DNA of 64,000 nucleotides from Holothuria scabra. Lineage: Eukaryota > Echinodermata > Holothuroidea > Aspidochirotida > Holothuriidae. The stretch is from NCBI GenBank assembly GCA_037179385.1, contig CM074195.1:28166222-28230221 (forward strand), in the 5' to 3' direction. Shown here in pieces: positions 46,126 to 56,459 of the stretch. The notes below the pieces were generated by a model that was given only the letters and a program-made list of their open reading frames with translations, was not told the DNA's origin and ran no database searches. The position numbers were made by a program, and so were the translations under genes. How positions within the stretch are numbered: the stretch's first letter is position 1; each line of letters opens with the position of its first letter.

Positions 46126-47160
46126 TTCAACATTCCGGTATCAAAATTCATTCTTTCTTTTAAGTCGAGTCGGTCACGGAAATTGGCTGTAAAAGAAATA
46201 ACGAAAATGTAGCACTAACTTACTATTTTCCTAGTAGGAACTTGTTTTTAATTAATTGTGGTGCTTTTCCCCCTTTGTTTTTCTATAGATCTGGATACAG
46301 TTACCAAGAAAATATTTCATGGTATTTCATAAAAAACAGCATCACTCTTCTTTATAATATTTTTCAGGCCGAAATTAATAGCAGCACATTCCAAATGCAT
46401 GACTGTAGCTGATATTTATTGAAAAGGTCACGTGATCGATTCTGCGCCTCCTACGCCAGTCTCCAGCACAATGTCATAAGTGTTATAAGTTTTACTTACG
46501 ATTGCTTAAAGCAAATGGGTTTATATGTATTAAAACCATATCAAAGCCACAAGGTGCCTCTGATCGCGTCGGTTAACCGCCTAGGTCTTCGCACAAAATT
46601 AATCATGATTTTTACCGTATATGTAATTTTACCGTAAGAATGTTCTATTAACCTTTTCTGGTGAAATAAAAGAAACGTGACTTCTCGCAAAATGAAAAAC
46701 CTAACATCAAATGCAAATCTTCTCCTGGGATTCAGTATTTACAACTACGTATCATGGACACATCCAGTTCATGACGACGCATTACCGGTACGTAAAAGAA
46801 ATTGCCCCGTACGAATCCGGTTTTCCCATTCATTAATTCTGCGCTCAATAATGGCTATCGTATCCAATGATGAAAAATCCACATTTCGGTGGGTTGTCCC
46901 CTCACGGCCACCGTATAAGGTGGACGAGAGAGGACATCTTTTTTCTTTTCCTTTTTTTTTTTTTCTTTCTTTTAGGTTATCATGTTGGCTACCTCACAAC
47001 TCTGACTAATTCTGACAATCTCAGGGATCCGAGTTACTTAGTTTGCTTAGTTAGAACTCCGAGATACTATAGAATTCTGAGGTATACCTAGTCAGAATCT
47101 GAGATGCTATCTAAGAATTCCGTGTTAAATAAGTTAGAATTCCGAAATAATCAGTATCAG
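46126..47160. other. Unassigned, with a short degenerate repeat at its right end
   Basis: From 47000 to 47160 the motif AGAATTCYGAGAT and variants recur about seven times at 20-35 bp spacing. Poly-T at 46938-46960. No gene recognised. Confidence 0.5.
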
Positions 47161-47164
47161 TGCA

Positions 47165-47330
47165 CAGGTGCGGATCCAAGGGGAGGGGGGCTTTTACGGC
47201 CTCAACCCTCGGACCTTTTTTTCGCCACATCAACAATAAAACATGCCGGAAATTAGCAGTGCAACTCCCTTACACCCCTGCTTTTTCTTAGGTCAGCCTC
47301 CCTTTTTTTGGAATGAATGTATCCGAGCCT
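47165..47330 (+). mobile_element. Family L repeat (GTGCGGATCCAAGGGG type), copy 1
   Basis: GTGCGGATCCAAGGGGAGGG, then TTTTTCGCCACATCAACAAT and AGCAGTGCAACTCCC. An inverted copy lies at 59235-59365. Confidence 0.6.
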
Positions 47331-47383
47331 GGTGCAAACCAAATATAAAATCCATATTTTTGGTTTCTCCTCTGTCGGTCACC

Positions 47384-47772
47384 CACGGACTTATATATAT
47401 GGACACAGCATGTAACGTATACGTTCTATCCGTAGATGGTCGCCACCGGCTGGTACAAAAAGGCGCACCAAGATGGCCGCCGTGGAGCTATGAATCGTCT
47501 GATTTGACGACGACTCTGTAATTTTTTAAACAAAAGTTAAACTTGAATGGGAAACAATATTATATTCCTGCAATGCGTGAAGTGATTTTGACTTTACCTT
47601 GCCATATTTCAGAAATATTTCAACTTCCTTGCCAAAAATTGTAATGTACTTGGGCAAGTACAAACCTTCACAAAAACCATATCAGAGGGCCATCTGGGTG
47701 CGCTTTTTCTCACGCGTACGGTAGCGACAATGTACCTTGCAGTATGCTCTGTCCATGTATAGGAAGTCCGTG
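47384..47772. mobile_element. Family C hAT-like MITE, copy 2 (best preserved)
   Basis: 389 bp, flanked by a perfect 8-bp duplication CGGTCACC (47376-47383, 47773-47780). Left end CACGGACTTATATATATGGA; right end reverse-complemented CACGGACTTCCTATACATGG then ACAGAGCAT. 8-bp duplications are typical of hAT transposition. Confidence 0.85.
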
Positions 47773-47784
47773 CGGTCACCGTAG

Positions 47785-48550
47785 AAGAAAGTGCTGTCCC
47801 TTATGCTTTTTCTGTGCACTACGGTATTGTATATAAAGTTATATGCTAATCTATACACAGAAAAGGCATTCATGATTCCAACGGTATCACATTTCAAGGA
47901 CAAACAAGACATCCAGTGAATTGAAGAGAATGTATACATTCTATGACATTCAATTTGCTGACAATTGGATATACCGGTACTTTCGACAAGCATACAGGAT
48001 CTAATATTCAAATTAATACATCTTTTGTTAGCGCAGTTTATCCGAAGAGTGGAGAAATGAAGCCGTTTTTTTTTTCTTGTTTTACATGGCACCCTTGTAG
48101 GATTCATCTGCATTTATAAGTCTCTAAACAAACTATCCTCTCAGTGCATTAGTTTTAGACCTTGACCTGTTCAAAGGATGAATCGTGTATATTCAGATAT
48201 TCAAAGTTTTATTCGAGGAGTGATGTCATTTTACTCTAGCTTCCGGGAGAAGTCACTGGTTTCAACATTTCAACTGAGCGCCTCAGTCAAGTCATTCGGT
48301 TAGTCTGGTTGTTCAAAATGGGATAAAAGTACAACTTCTAAATAAAAGTGCAGATTTTTTTTCTGCTAAAAGCGAACTTAATCGGCACAAATTCGTTTCC
48401 TCGAAATATAAGCAGACGATTTTGCTACAGTTGTCACCAAAAGAAAGTTTGTCGCAAGAACGGTATGGATTATATTACATCCTCCCGATGATTAGGAATT
48501 ATTTGTTTCCTTTTACTTTTCATTCTGTTGGGTTAAACCAGATTAAAGTT
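47785..48550. other. Unassigned intergenic sequence
   Basis: AT-rich, no gene or repeat family recognised. The long minus-strand frame here runs into the adjacent MITE and is not credible. Confidence 0.4.
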
Positions 48551-48556
48551 GATGCG

Positions 48557-48822
48557 TTAAAGGATAAGAGCAGTCATCCCATATTGAAGTACACTAGTGT
48601 AGTAGGCTGTACTGTTTCATGATTGGTTGTTGGGAGTCATGTGACAGCATTTTTCTCTTCAAATGTGAAATTTACTAGAAATAACTGCTTGGTTTGACTT
48701 GAAGATGCTTTAGTAAAGTCATAAAATGTATTGAAAGATACTTTGAAGAGAAATATGAGGAAATTGTGTTATTTAAATTTTTCTTCAAAGCAAGTTTGGG
48801 GGGCTGCTCTTTACCTGTAAAG
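48557..48822. mobile_element. Family B MITE copy
   Basis: Begins TTAAAGGATAAGAGCAGTCA; core AGATACTTTGAAGAGAAATA; right GCAAGTTTGGGGGGCTGCTC then TTTACCTGTAAA. It sits directly against family C copy 3. Confidence 0.7.
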
Positions 48823-48823
48823 C

Positions 48824-49233
48824 CACGGACTTTCTGTACAAATGGATAGAGGATCATGGGAAACATCTGTCGCCACCGTTCAATCAAGAAAGACGCAACA
48901 AGATGGCCGAAGCCGAAGCTATATTATGCGTGATTTTACTCTGCAATATTTCGAACAAAATTTAAACTTCAATGGGAAGCAATAGGTATCATATTCCTGC
49001 AATACGTGTAGTGATTTTGACCTTACCTTGCATTATTTCGAAAATATTTGAAGTTTTTTTTTCTTTTTTGTATCTGTTGTTTCGAACTTAAGCAAGTCCA
49101 AACTTTCACACACAAAATCATAGTAGAGAGCCATCTCGCAGACTCACACACGTACGCCGGGTAGCAACAATCTACGCACAGCCTGTAGAACGTTAATGTA
49201 CTGTGCTCTGTCCATCTATAAAGCAAGTCATTG
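48824..49233. mobile_element. Family C hAT-like MITE, copy 3
   Basis: Left end CACGGACTTTCTGTACAAAT; right end (plus strand) TGCTCTGTCCATCTATAAAG; internal GACGCAACAAGATGGCC as in the other copies. The right terminus is diverged and no clear target duplication is visible. Confidence 0.7.
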
Positions 49234-49234
49234 G

Positions 49235-49800
49235 TTAAACCAATCTAAACAGAAGGTTCTCATTTGAGACGTGAACCGTTCTCTTACCCCTAACCTATTC
49301 CAGTGTTGAACTTGAAGTAACATAGGAATAAGACCTTCACATAAAGAATGTGAAGTTTGTAAAAAGTCCAGTGCCTCTCATGCAATTACATTCCAGTAAC
49401 ATAGGACCGATGGATTGAAAACTAGTTGTAAAGTAAAATTTAAAGAAGAACAAAGCTCAGATAAATTATGTGAGGATATGACATCATATTTGCTTGCACC
49501 AAGTTCACTTTGTGCTAAAATGTTATTTCAACTGCTAATTTTTATAAATGTTGGGAAATAAATAGACCTACCCATTCTTTCAAGGCTTAGGACATACAAA
49601 ATGAAAATGCGGCAATGGCAATCTGAGAAAGTTCTCTCCCAGCAAGGCAGTGGAAAGTGTTATCACCCGCCAGTGAACCTAATTAAGCTGTACTCATACC
49701 AAATAGAATTTGTGCATGAAAATAGGCATAAAGGCTACCTATTCGATAACATCTATAGAGTTATACCACTTTTCCTGCAACGGTCCACCCGAGCTTATTT
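49235..49800. other. Unassigned intergenic sequence
   Basis: No gene or repeat recognised. Confidence 0.4.
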
Positions 49801-49814
49801 TTCCCTTCGTCTGC

Positions 49815-50048
49815 TGATGCGGTAAGAGCATCTCCCTCTCACGCAGAAGGCCCGGGTTCGATTCCAAGGTCAAGTTATACCTAAGACTTTAAAAATGGAA
49901 CCTACTGCCGTTGTGCGTGATGCTCCGCATAAGCAACGGTGCATGGGAAACAAGCCAGTGAGACACAACTGGAAAAAAAGGCTGTGGCCGGCTCGACTTG
50001 AACTAATAGATTGGAAACTGAGCCGTAAAACTCCATCTAACTAACTAA
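49815..50048 (+). mobile_element. tRNA-derived SINE, complete copy with target duplication
   Basis: Flanked by a perfect 12-bp duplication CCCTTCGTCTGC (49803-49814 and 50049-50060). Head TGATGCGGTAAGAGCATCTC (A-box region) and CCGGGTTCGATTCC (B box), then a body with CAAGCCAGTGAGACACAACT and GGAAACTGAGCCGTAAAACT, and a CTAACTAA tail. The promoter boxes and long duplication indicate target-primed retroposition by a LINE. Confidence 0.88.
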
Positions 50049-50064
50049 CCCTTCGTCTGCGATA

Positions 50065-50945
50065 ATAGACCTACCGTCTTAAAAAGTCGAAGCTGTTCCT
50101 TGATGGCACACTTATCCGTGTGATTACTAATGTCAGGCAGCCGTCAAGCTGATAGGCTACGTCATGAGGCCAAACCTGGTATCACACCAGTACTCTACTA
50201 TTGAAATGGAACTTGAATAGCGATTCTTAACATCGATTCAAAAACCTTCAATAAAGCGAATAAAGAGCCATTGTTACCGGAATGTGTACAGTGGCTTTTC
50301 TCCTTTGGAAGTCGCGTGCTGTGGTTTTAATCCTATAAACACTGTCATTCTTTGCTATCTTAACAGTAGAGAAAGGGCTGATTGTTGCTCTTCCTGGGAG
50401 AAGATTAGCCAGACATGAAGCCAATACTCTTAAATAGGTGGGAAAATGTAAGTTCGGAGGGTTCTCACGAAGATGACCAACTGATTATAATAGAAAGAGG
50501 ATGTAGAAATAGAGAGATTGGAGCTATAGTTCACACCTTTTTATCTGCGAGAATTTCAAGAAACACGTTGAAGTAAAAAGCCATGTGTAAGTAATCTGGG
50601 GACCCGGTGTGTAGAAAACCCAACCGAGGGCACTGATTGCTCGAGCCCTCTTTACTACAGTTTATTTGATTGGGTTAATAAATTAAAGGGGATGCACTGA
50701 TCTGTTTGCTACGTCAAGGGATCTTGAAAGCTACGCACCCCGACGGAGTAACATGGCCTAACACAAAATATGTATTGAATGCCAAATAATCCATTGTTCA
50801 GAATTTCAAAGGTATACCTTGTAACATAAGTAAGGGACATAATTAAACGACTTGGTTTCACTTGAGAGGATTCATGAAATTTTGTTTCGTCGGTGAGGCA
50901 CAAGATGTTGGTAAGTCTTTCAAGTCATTCGTACTCAACATGAAA
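50065..50945. other. Unassigned intergenic sequence
   Basis: No gene or repeat family recognised. Confidence 0.4.
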
Positions 50946-50958
50946 CCCTCCCCGAACA

Positions 50959-51112
50959 TAGGCGTACGAGGGAATTTTTCTGTGAGGGGCAGAGCTTTTT
51001 TGCCCAAATAATGTCACCGCTTATCATGTTTTGCCCGAATAGACCAACTTTTTGCCCGAATTGGGAGGGCGAGTGCCCCGCCCACCCTGCATCCCCGCCT
51101 CGTACGCCTATG
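50959..51112. mobile_element. 154-bp MITE with 10-bp target duplication
   Basis: TAGGCGTACGAG at the left and CTCGTACGCCTATG at the right; TCCCCGAACA flanks both sides exactly (50949-50958, 51113-51122). The inside repeats TTTTTGCCCGAAT-type motifs. Confidence 0.8.
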
Positions 51113-51517
51113 TCCCCGAACAAATGAAAAATGCTTTTGGTCCTAGCAACAGTTTTATACATCTCGCCCAGGTTTTTCAGGCCACTGGAAGCCATCTCGC
51201 CTCCTTCAGTGCTTTCAGTCTTGCGTCTATATGGGGTCGAGGTGTTTTTAATGATTCTTTTCAATCATCTACAACTCATACCTATTCTTGTTTCTTTTTT
51301 GGAATAAGTTATTATTTGACGGTTAAAGAGTAATATTTCCAGAACTGAAATCTGTTAAAATTCTGCCAATATCTTGTACTATTCTAATGATAAAACCTCT
51401 GTAATTTGATTGTTTCTGGAATTACTTGTTGCCAATGCAAAAACAAAGACAGTGGAGTTTTTCACAGTATATGTCCCGGCTCAGGTTACAACCCTGTATT
51501 ACGATACCCCTGATACC

Positions 51518-51608
51518 CCTAAATTCCGCCGACACCACTTTGTTCCGACAACTCAATCGTAGATGAATATAGAGATTGTCGGAACATAGGGGTGTCGGAA
51601 TATAGGCT
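51518..51608. repeat. Palindromic TTCCGACA repeat
   Basis: GACACCACTTTGTTCCGACA pairs with the reverse complement of TGTCGGAACATAGGGGTGTC; further GTCGGAAT units follow to 51621. Small foldback. Confidence 0.6.
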
Positions 51609-51864
51609 TGTCGGAATAAAGGGTAGTCACCCTCTGCTCCTACAGCTAATCAAATAACGTTCCAGATAACGGTCGTTTGTAGGGACAAGATCTAAACCGT
51701 TCCAAAATAAATCCCCGATAACATAGCCTTCTATTATAATGTTGTGACTGCTTTATGGCATTTACACCCCTGTGCCCTAGGATCTTAATTCTTTTTGTTT
51801 TAAATACCCACCTTTGTCGTTTTCATGTCACCAAAACTCTAAATTTTGGAATGAATTTGGCCAA

Positions 51865-52265
51865 TTGAAAGACAGACAACAATTACCACCCCAAACTTCA
51901 TTTTTTTACCACCGGTATATTGAAATCCTCAATTGGAACAGCTCCTTGATTGCCAGCAAATTCAAAAAACGCAGAGTGCTGTACTGCAGCTCATATTACC
52001 ACGTCCAGCACGGTGAAAGTGTCTCTATTGCACATCGGGGCTTGTATGTATACTCACCCTTAAAGGCAGTCATTCATCACCCTAAACTACAGTTTCAGTA
52101 TGCATATATCAAAACTCTCAATTGGTACAGCTCTTTGATTGACATCACATTCAAACAATGCATCATAGCTAAATTACACAGCATGGACACTGACAGTGTC
52201 TTGATTACACATTATGGACTTGTATGGCCACTGGGAAGCAATAAACTAGGATTGTGTCTGGATCA
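51865..52265. mobile_element. Two adjoining family A MITE fragments
   Basis: CTCAATTGGAACAGCTCCTT and CTCAATTGGTACAGCTCTTT head two successive copies in the same orientation. The 169-codon open frame spanning them is repeat-derived. Confidence 0.6.
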
Positions 52266-52894
52266 TATCGAAAAGTTTTGTACAAAAACGATCATTTGCT
52301 CATTCTATATGAAAAACTTTTAAATGTTTTAATTAAGGTACGCTGAATCGATTATGCTTTGAAATGATATGTGAAGGTGAGAGGAACTCATGATATGCCG
52401 ATTTTTGACGGTTTAAAAATGTTGTGACGTCATAACTTGGGGAATTTCCCGAAAATAATGGGCCATTTCATGCCTTTACTTCACGCGTTTTACGACAAAT
52501 ATATATATCCAAATAAAACCAATTCTTCTCCTCATGTTACCTGTGACATGCAGCTCCCAAAAACGCGTTTAGCCGTGTCAATATATTCGTGGCTAGAAGT
52601 GTTAATCCTCTAAATTATGTAAATTTGGGATGAAAACGCCTTTTTAGCCCATAGACATCAAATCCAAAATTAATGATTTATGACAAAATTAAGAGGTGTG
52701 TCCAGTCAAAAAAGCATTCACTAGATGTGCAATAGTATGAACATCACAAATCCAGTTTAGCCAGACCTTAAAAAACAACACCGAATACTACATAAAGCGA
52801 AAAAACTTAAAAATGCAAAATGCGCCCTCACACTGTTACGCATTTGGGAGGTTTATGATCGAAACGTTTCGATATGAAAGATGAGTTTTAGATA

Positions 52895-53085
52895 AATGTG
52901 GGAGGGGCTAGAAGTAACTAGGTTGGGAGAATTGGAACTGTATGGGATGATGAAATATGCCTTTAAGTAATAAACTGATATTGTGTCTTGATGACTACGG
53001 GTTTTAGACAACTGTGGGGGCTGAAGTGAGTAGGTTAGAAAAACTGGAACAGTCTAGTATGGGAGGATTTTGCCTTTAACCATGA
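52895..53085. mobile_element. Family A MITE fragments
   Basis: GGGAGGGGCTAGAAGTAACT then AGGTTGGGAGAATTGGAACT, and AATAAACTGATATTGTGTCT shortly after, match the family's right half, present twice. Confidence 0.55.
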
Positions 53086-53124
53086 CTTTTAGCATTTTTA
53101 CCTGACAACTGGACAACTGAAACA

Positions 53125-53370
53125 TAACCGCCCCCCCCCATGACAATTCACCATCAATAGTATACCCCACACTTACGAGAACAAAGGCGTTGGGATTTGA
53201 CTATCATCTAAGAGTGGTAGAAAGTTGGGTTCCCGCGAAGGTCAAAGTAAGGCCAACGATTTTTTATCCGACAGCAATCTATGGTGTCCTTAATTGACCT
53301 ACCAATAAATTAGAGAAAAAACAAACAAACGAATTTTCGTGGAAAGGTTACAACCTTACATTTCGACATC
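53125..53370. other. Unassigned
   Basis: C-run at 53131-53139; nothing else recognised. Confidence 0.4.
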
Positions 53371-53375
53371 CCCGT

Positions 53376-53519
53376 GTTTTAACACATGGTTGTAGGAGTA
53401 TATGGCAGTCACATTATCATGTATGTGTTAATAGATGCCCCCTTTACGTTTTAACACAGAGTTGTAGGAGTATATAGGGCAGTCACATTATCATGTATGT
53501 TTTAATTAATGCCCCCTTC
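53376..53519. repeat. 72-bp tandem duplication
   Basis: GTTTTAACACATGGTTGTAG ... CACATTATCATGTATG at 53376 and again at 53448 with few differences. Confidence 0.85.
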
Positions 53520-53539
53520 ACGGCGGTATATCAGTGGAC

Positions 53540-54880
53540 GGTTCCATTTTTATCAATACAGAAAAAGTACGTTGTTTATCAAACCTTATCTTTCAGGGTG
53601 TTCGGTACTTCTAAATGTGTAAGAGTACAATCATTCCAAATTCACAGTCGATTCCAAAACTTTGAAAACGCTTGCATTGGCACTCTAAGTACCCCCTCCC
53701 CCTCCCCCGTCAGAGCCAACAAACATCTTGAACGCTTTTCATAAAATAAGCATGAAAAATTAATAATCCATGCAATTTTAAGTCTTGGCCTACCTCCCGT
53801 GTATCCTCACCTGATCAAAAAGTATACACAGAGCCGTTTCCCAATTTAGTACCTTATATTCATTATATTTACTTTCAGGAGTTTTGTTTATACACGTAGC
53901 CTAACCACCGTTCCTGAAGATCATGTATTCTTAACTTGTCACAAGGACATATCATCGATACCTAAAGCCTCTGTTGATGGGACACTGTTGACATTTTCGA
54001 ACTGGTATAATCTGATGGATTTACAATCCCAAGTTCAAGCTTTGAAGTTTGCGGCTGATATAACAAGTCCAAGCACTTCCCCACTTCTCATTTGCCTTCT
54101 TTCGCGGTTCCGAAAACCAAATAAGATTAAGCTTAAGAGTAGATGTGTCAGAGGCTCATAATACCACAATAGATGATCGAGGGAAACGTTCCGAAGTGAC
54201 TTTCCCACGGGCTCTTACGGTGTTTCACCTGACCAACACAATGGGCTGATTTCCACATCAACGCTGTCTTAGCTGTAATCTCCAATGTATTAGCCACGAG
54301 CAAACAACTGTAACAATTGATTGCTTTAGTGATCTCCCGTCTTCACAAAACTTTGATTTTTTGGTTGAGAGAAGGGCTGGCTGTGTAGACTCCGCCCAGG
54401 CCGACTGCTGTCGCGAGTCTGTCTTGTGCCGCCCGACTGGACAGCTTCTAGTTGCACAAACAACTGTTCTCCTTCAGTAAGGTTGGTTATTTTTGCGGAT
54501 TCGTTTTGTTCATTTTAAGACGGCACCTCTCTTCACCGCAATTGGTTTCTATTAAAACACGAACAATGTGACTCATGTGTGTTTATGTCCCTTGTACATT
54601 GTTAAATTGACTTGGCATGGGTGAAAAAAAAGGAAAAATTCCACAGGGCATCCGAATTCAAAGCTTTTTATTATACCCATTAAAGGTTTCTCTTTTTTCT
54701 CCCTCCTTTAATTTCTGCACAGTCTTAAGTATTTTGCTAAGTTAATAACTCTGTAAACAAAGTTGTCAAAAGGGTTTTGGTAGTCCTCCTCTTCCGTATC
54801 TCTTTTAAAACTATTTTGTAATGAACCGCCGTGCAATTTGGAAACACTCCCATTTCAAACCAGGGTTCCCTTGTAGTCCC
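53540..54880. other. Unassigned intergenic sequence
   Basis: No gene recognised. A TTCCCACG (RBPJ-type, reversed) octamer occurs at 54202-54209; an octamer this short is expected every several kb by chance. Confidence 0.4.
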
Positions 54881-54881
54881 A

Positions 54882-55155
54882 TGTCTCATTAGTCCCTGGC
54901 TGTATATCATCAGATCCGTGTATCATTTAGTCACCCTTTCCATTTTTATTTCTCATTAGTCCCCGTCTCAATAGTACCCAGTCTCATTGGTGCCCCATCT
55001 CATTGGTCCCGTAACGCTTATTCCCCGTCTCATTGGCATCATTGGTCCCCTAACCCTAATCCCTAACCCTAACGGGACCAATGAGACGGGGGACAAATGA
55101 GACGAAATAAAAAGAGGGGGGACCTATGAGACGGGGTACTATAGAGCGGACCCTC
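54882..55155. repeat. Inverted GTCTCATTGGTCCC-type motif cluster with telomere-like core
   Basis: From 54882 to 55046 a 16-17-bp motif (CGTCTCATTGGTCCCC and variants such as TCTCATTAGTCCCC) recurs on the plus strand. From 55070 to 55140 its reverse complement recurs (GGGACCAATGAGACGGGGGA). Between them lies CCCTAACCCTAATCCCTAAC then CCTAACGGG (55048-55074). Confidence 0.75.
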
Positions 55156-55177
55156 CCGTTTCAATGATTTCCCAACC

Positions 55178-55440
55178 CAGGTAACATTCCCATGTGGTAC
55201 TCTAATGGGTCCCATTTCTTTGTTCATATGGGGCCCATATGATTTTGCAATCAAGAGGCCCACATGGGCTAGCCAGCATGACCCATATTGGATAGTTCTG
55301 GGGCCTTTGCAAATGACTGATTTATGGGAAAAATATGGGCCAGCCATATAGTATCCCTCATGCTTGTAGGTTCCCCATATGGGACCCTTCAAAATCTTGG
55401 GCACTAAATGACATGGGCCCCATATGGCTTTGCTACCTGG
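55178..55440. mobile_element. MITE rich in CCATATGG-type palindromes
   Basis: Begins CCAGGTAACATTCCCATGTG and ends, reverse-complemented, CCAGGTAGCAAAGCCATATG. Inside, CCCATATGGG, GGCCCATATG, CCCATATTGG and ATGGGCC recur on both strands. Nested in the GTCTCATTGGTCCC region. Confidence 0.65.
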
Positions 55441-55564
55441 AAAATTATTGGGGCTAGAGTAAGATTTAGGGGTAGATTTAAGGATTGGGTTTATAGCCAG
55501 GGAATAGAGTTAGATTTAGGGGTTCCGGATTCGGGTTAGGGGACACAATCACCTTATAAAAGAG

Positions 55565-55830
55565 GGACTAATGAGCCGCGGGAATAACGGCACGGATGAC
55601 CAATGAGACGGGGTACTAAAGAGACGGGTAGTTTAAATATCATTATCCTCTTTTAACACCCATCAAGTATTTATTTGCACGGATCGCACTCTCTATTCCC
55701 CCGTCTCACTGGTCCCTGTTTCATCATTCCCCTTTTATTAGCTTAATTTGTATTACTGGTCTTCATGTCATTAGTTCCCCTTCTCATTAGTCCTTCGTCT
55801 AATTATTCCGTCAACTCATCAACATTACGG
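55565..55830. repeat. Second GTCTCATTGGTCCC motif cluster (both orientations)
   Basis: ACCAATGAGACGGGGTACTA then AAGAGACGGG (minus orientation, 55594-55629), followed by CCCCGTCTCACTGGTCCCTG, TCATTAGTTCCCCTTCTCAT and TAGTCCTTCGTCT (plus orientation, 55700-55803). Confidence 0.65.
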
Positions 55831-55850
55831 TTAGAAATCGGAGTAATTGG

Positions 55851-56155
55851 TTAAAGGCCCAGTTCTCTCACCCCAAACAGTACCAATTCTCCTAACCTTC
55901 TTCCTGAAGCCCCTCCCACAATTGTCTTAAATTCATCCTTATCCAGACAAAATCTCAGTTTATTGCTTCAAGGTGAGTATAGAAAAACTCAATTTCTATA
56001 ATCAAAACACTCTCAGTACCATTCATGCTGTGTAATATAAGCTTTGGCACTCTGCATTGTTTGAATTAGCTGTCAATCAAAGAACTGAGCCAATTGAGAA
56101 TTTCAGTACCTGGGTACCAAAATTGTAGTTTGGGGTGAGAGGTTTGGCCCTTTAA
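55851..56155. mobile_element. Family A TTAA-flanked MITE, well preserved copy
   Basis: TTAAAGGCCCAGTTCTCTCA ... GTAGTTTGGGGTGAGAGGTT then TGGCCCTTTAA. 305 bp with TTAA at both ends; opposite orientation to 25502-25809. Confidence 0.8.
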
Positions 56156-56459
56156 GGTTATATGTCATAGTTATACTAAGTGTTATGGAATATGCCTAGA
56201 GTTCCCCTGAAAACCCAGGGGACAAATGGGATATGGGAAAAACCCTCCCTTTCGTCACATGACTTGATTTACAAATTGTTAGTATTTAAATTTATAATTT
56301 AACCCAAAAATGAAACGATGACGAGATGATGTGTCTCAAGTTAATTTTGATAAGTTTAAGTTAATACTAAAACCATCTACAATAATTTATGCTGATTACA
56401 TCTTTTGGGATTACCTTTGGCCTACAATTTGGGAGATATGTCATTTGCATGGTACCAGG

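Noticed and set aside
47682..48113. 143-codon open frame (-)
   Set aside because: Runs through the terminal part of family C copy 2; composition is not protein-like.
51814..52323. 169-codon open frame (+)
   Set aside because: It spans two successive family A MITE fragments; the protein contains the same segment twice because the DNA repeat does.
9590..52442. Five TGACGTCA-type palindromes (9593, 34829, 35970, 38553, 52435) as CRE sites
   Set aside because: Scattered, not near a recognised promoter, and not all perfect; no reason to treat them as functional.
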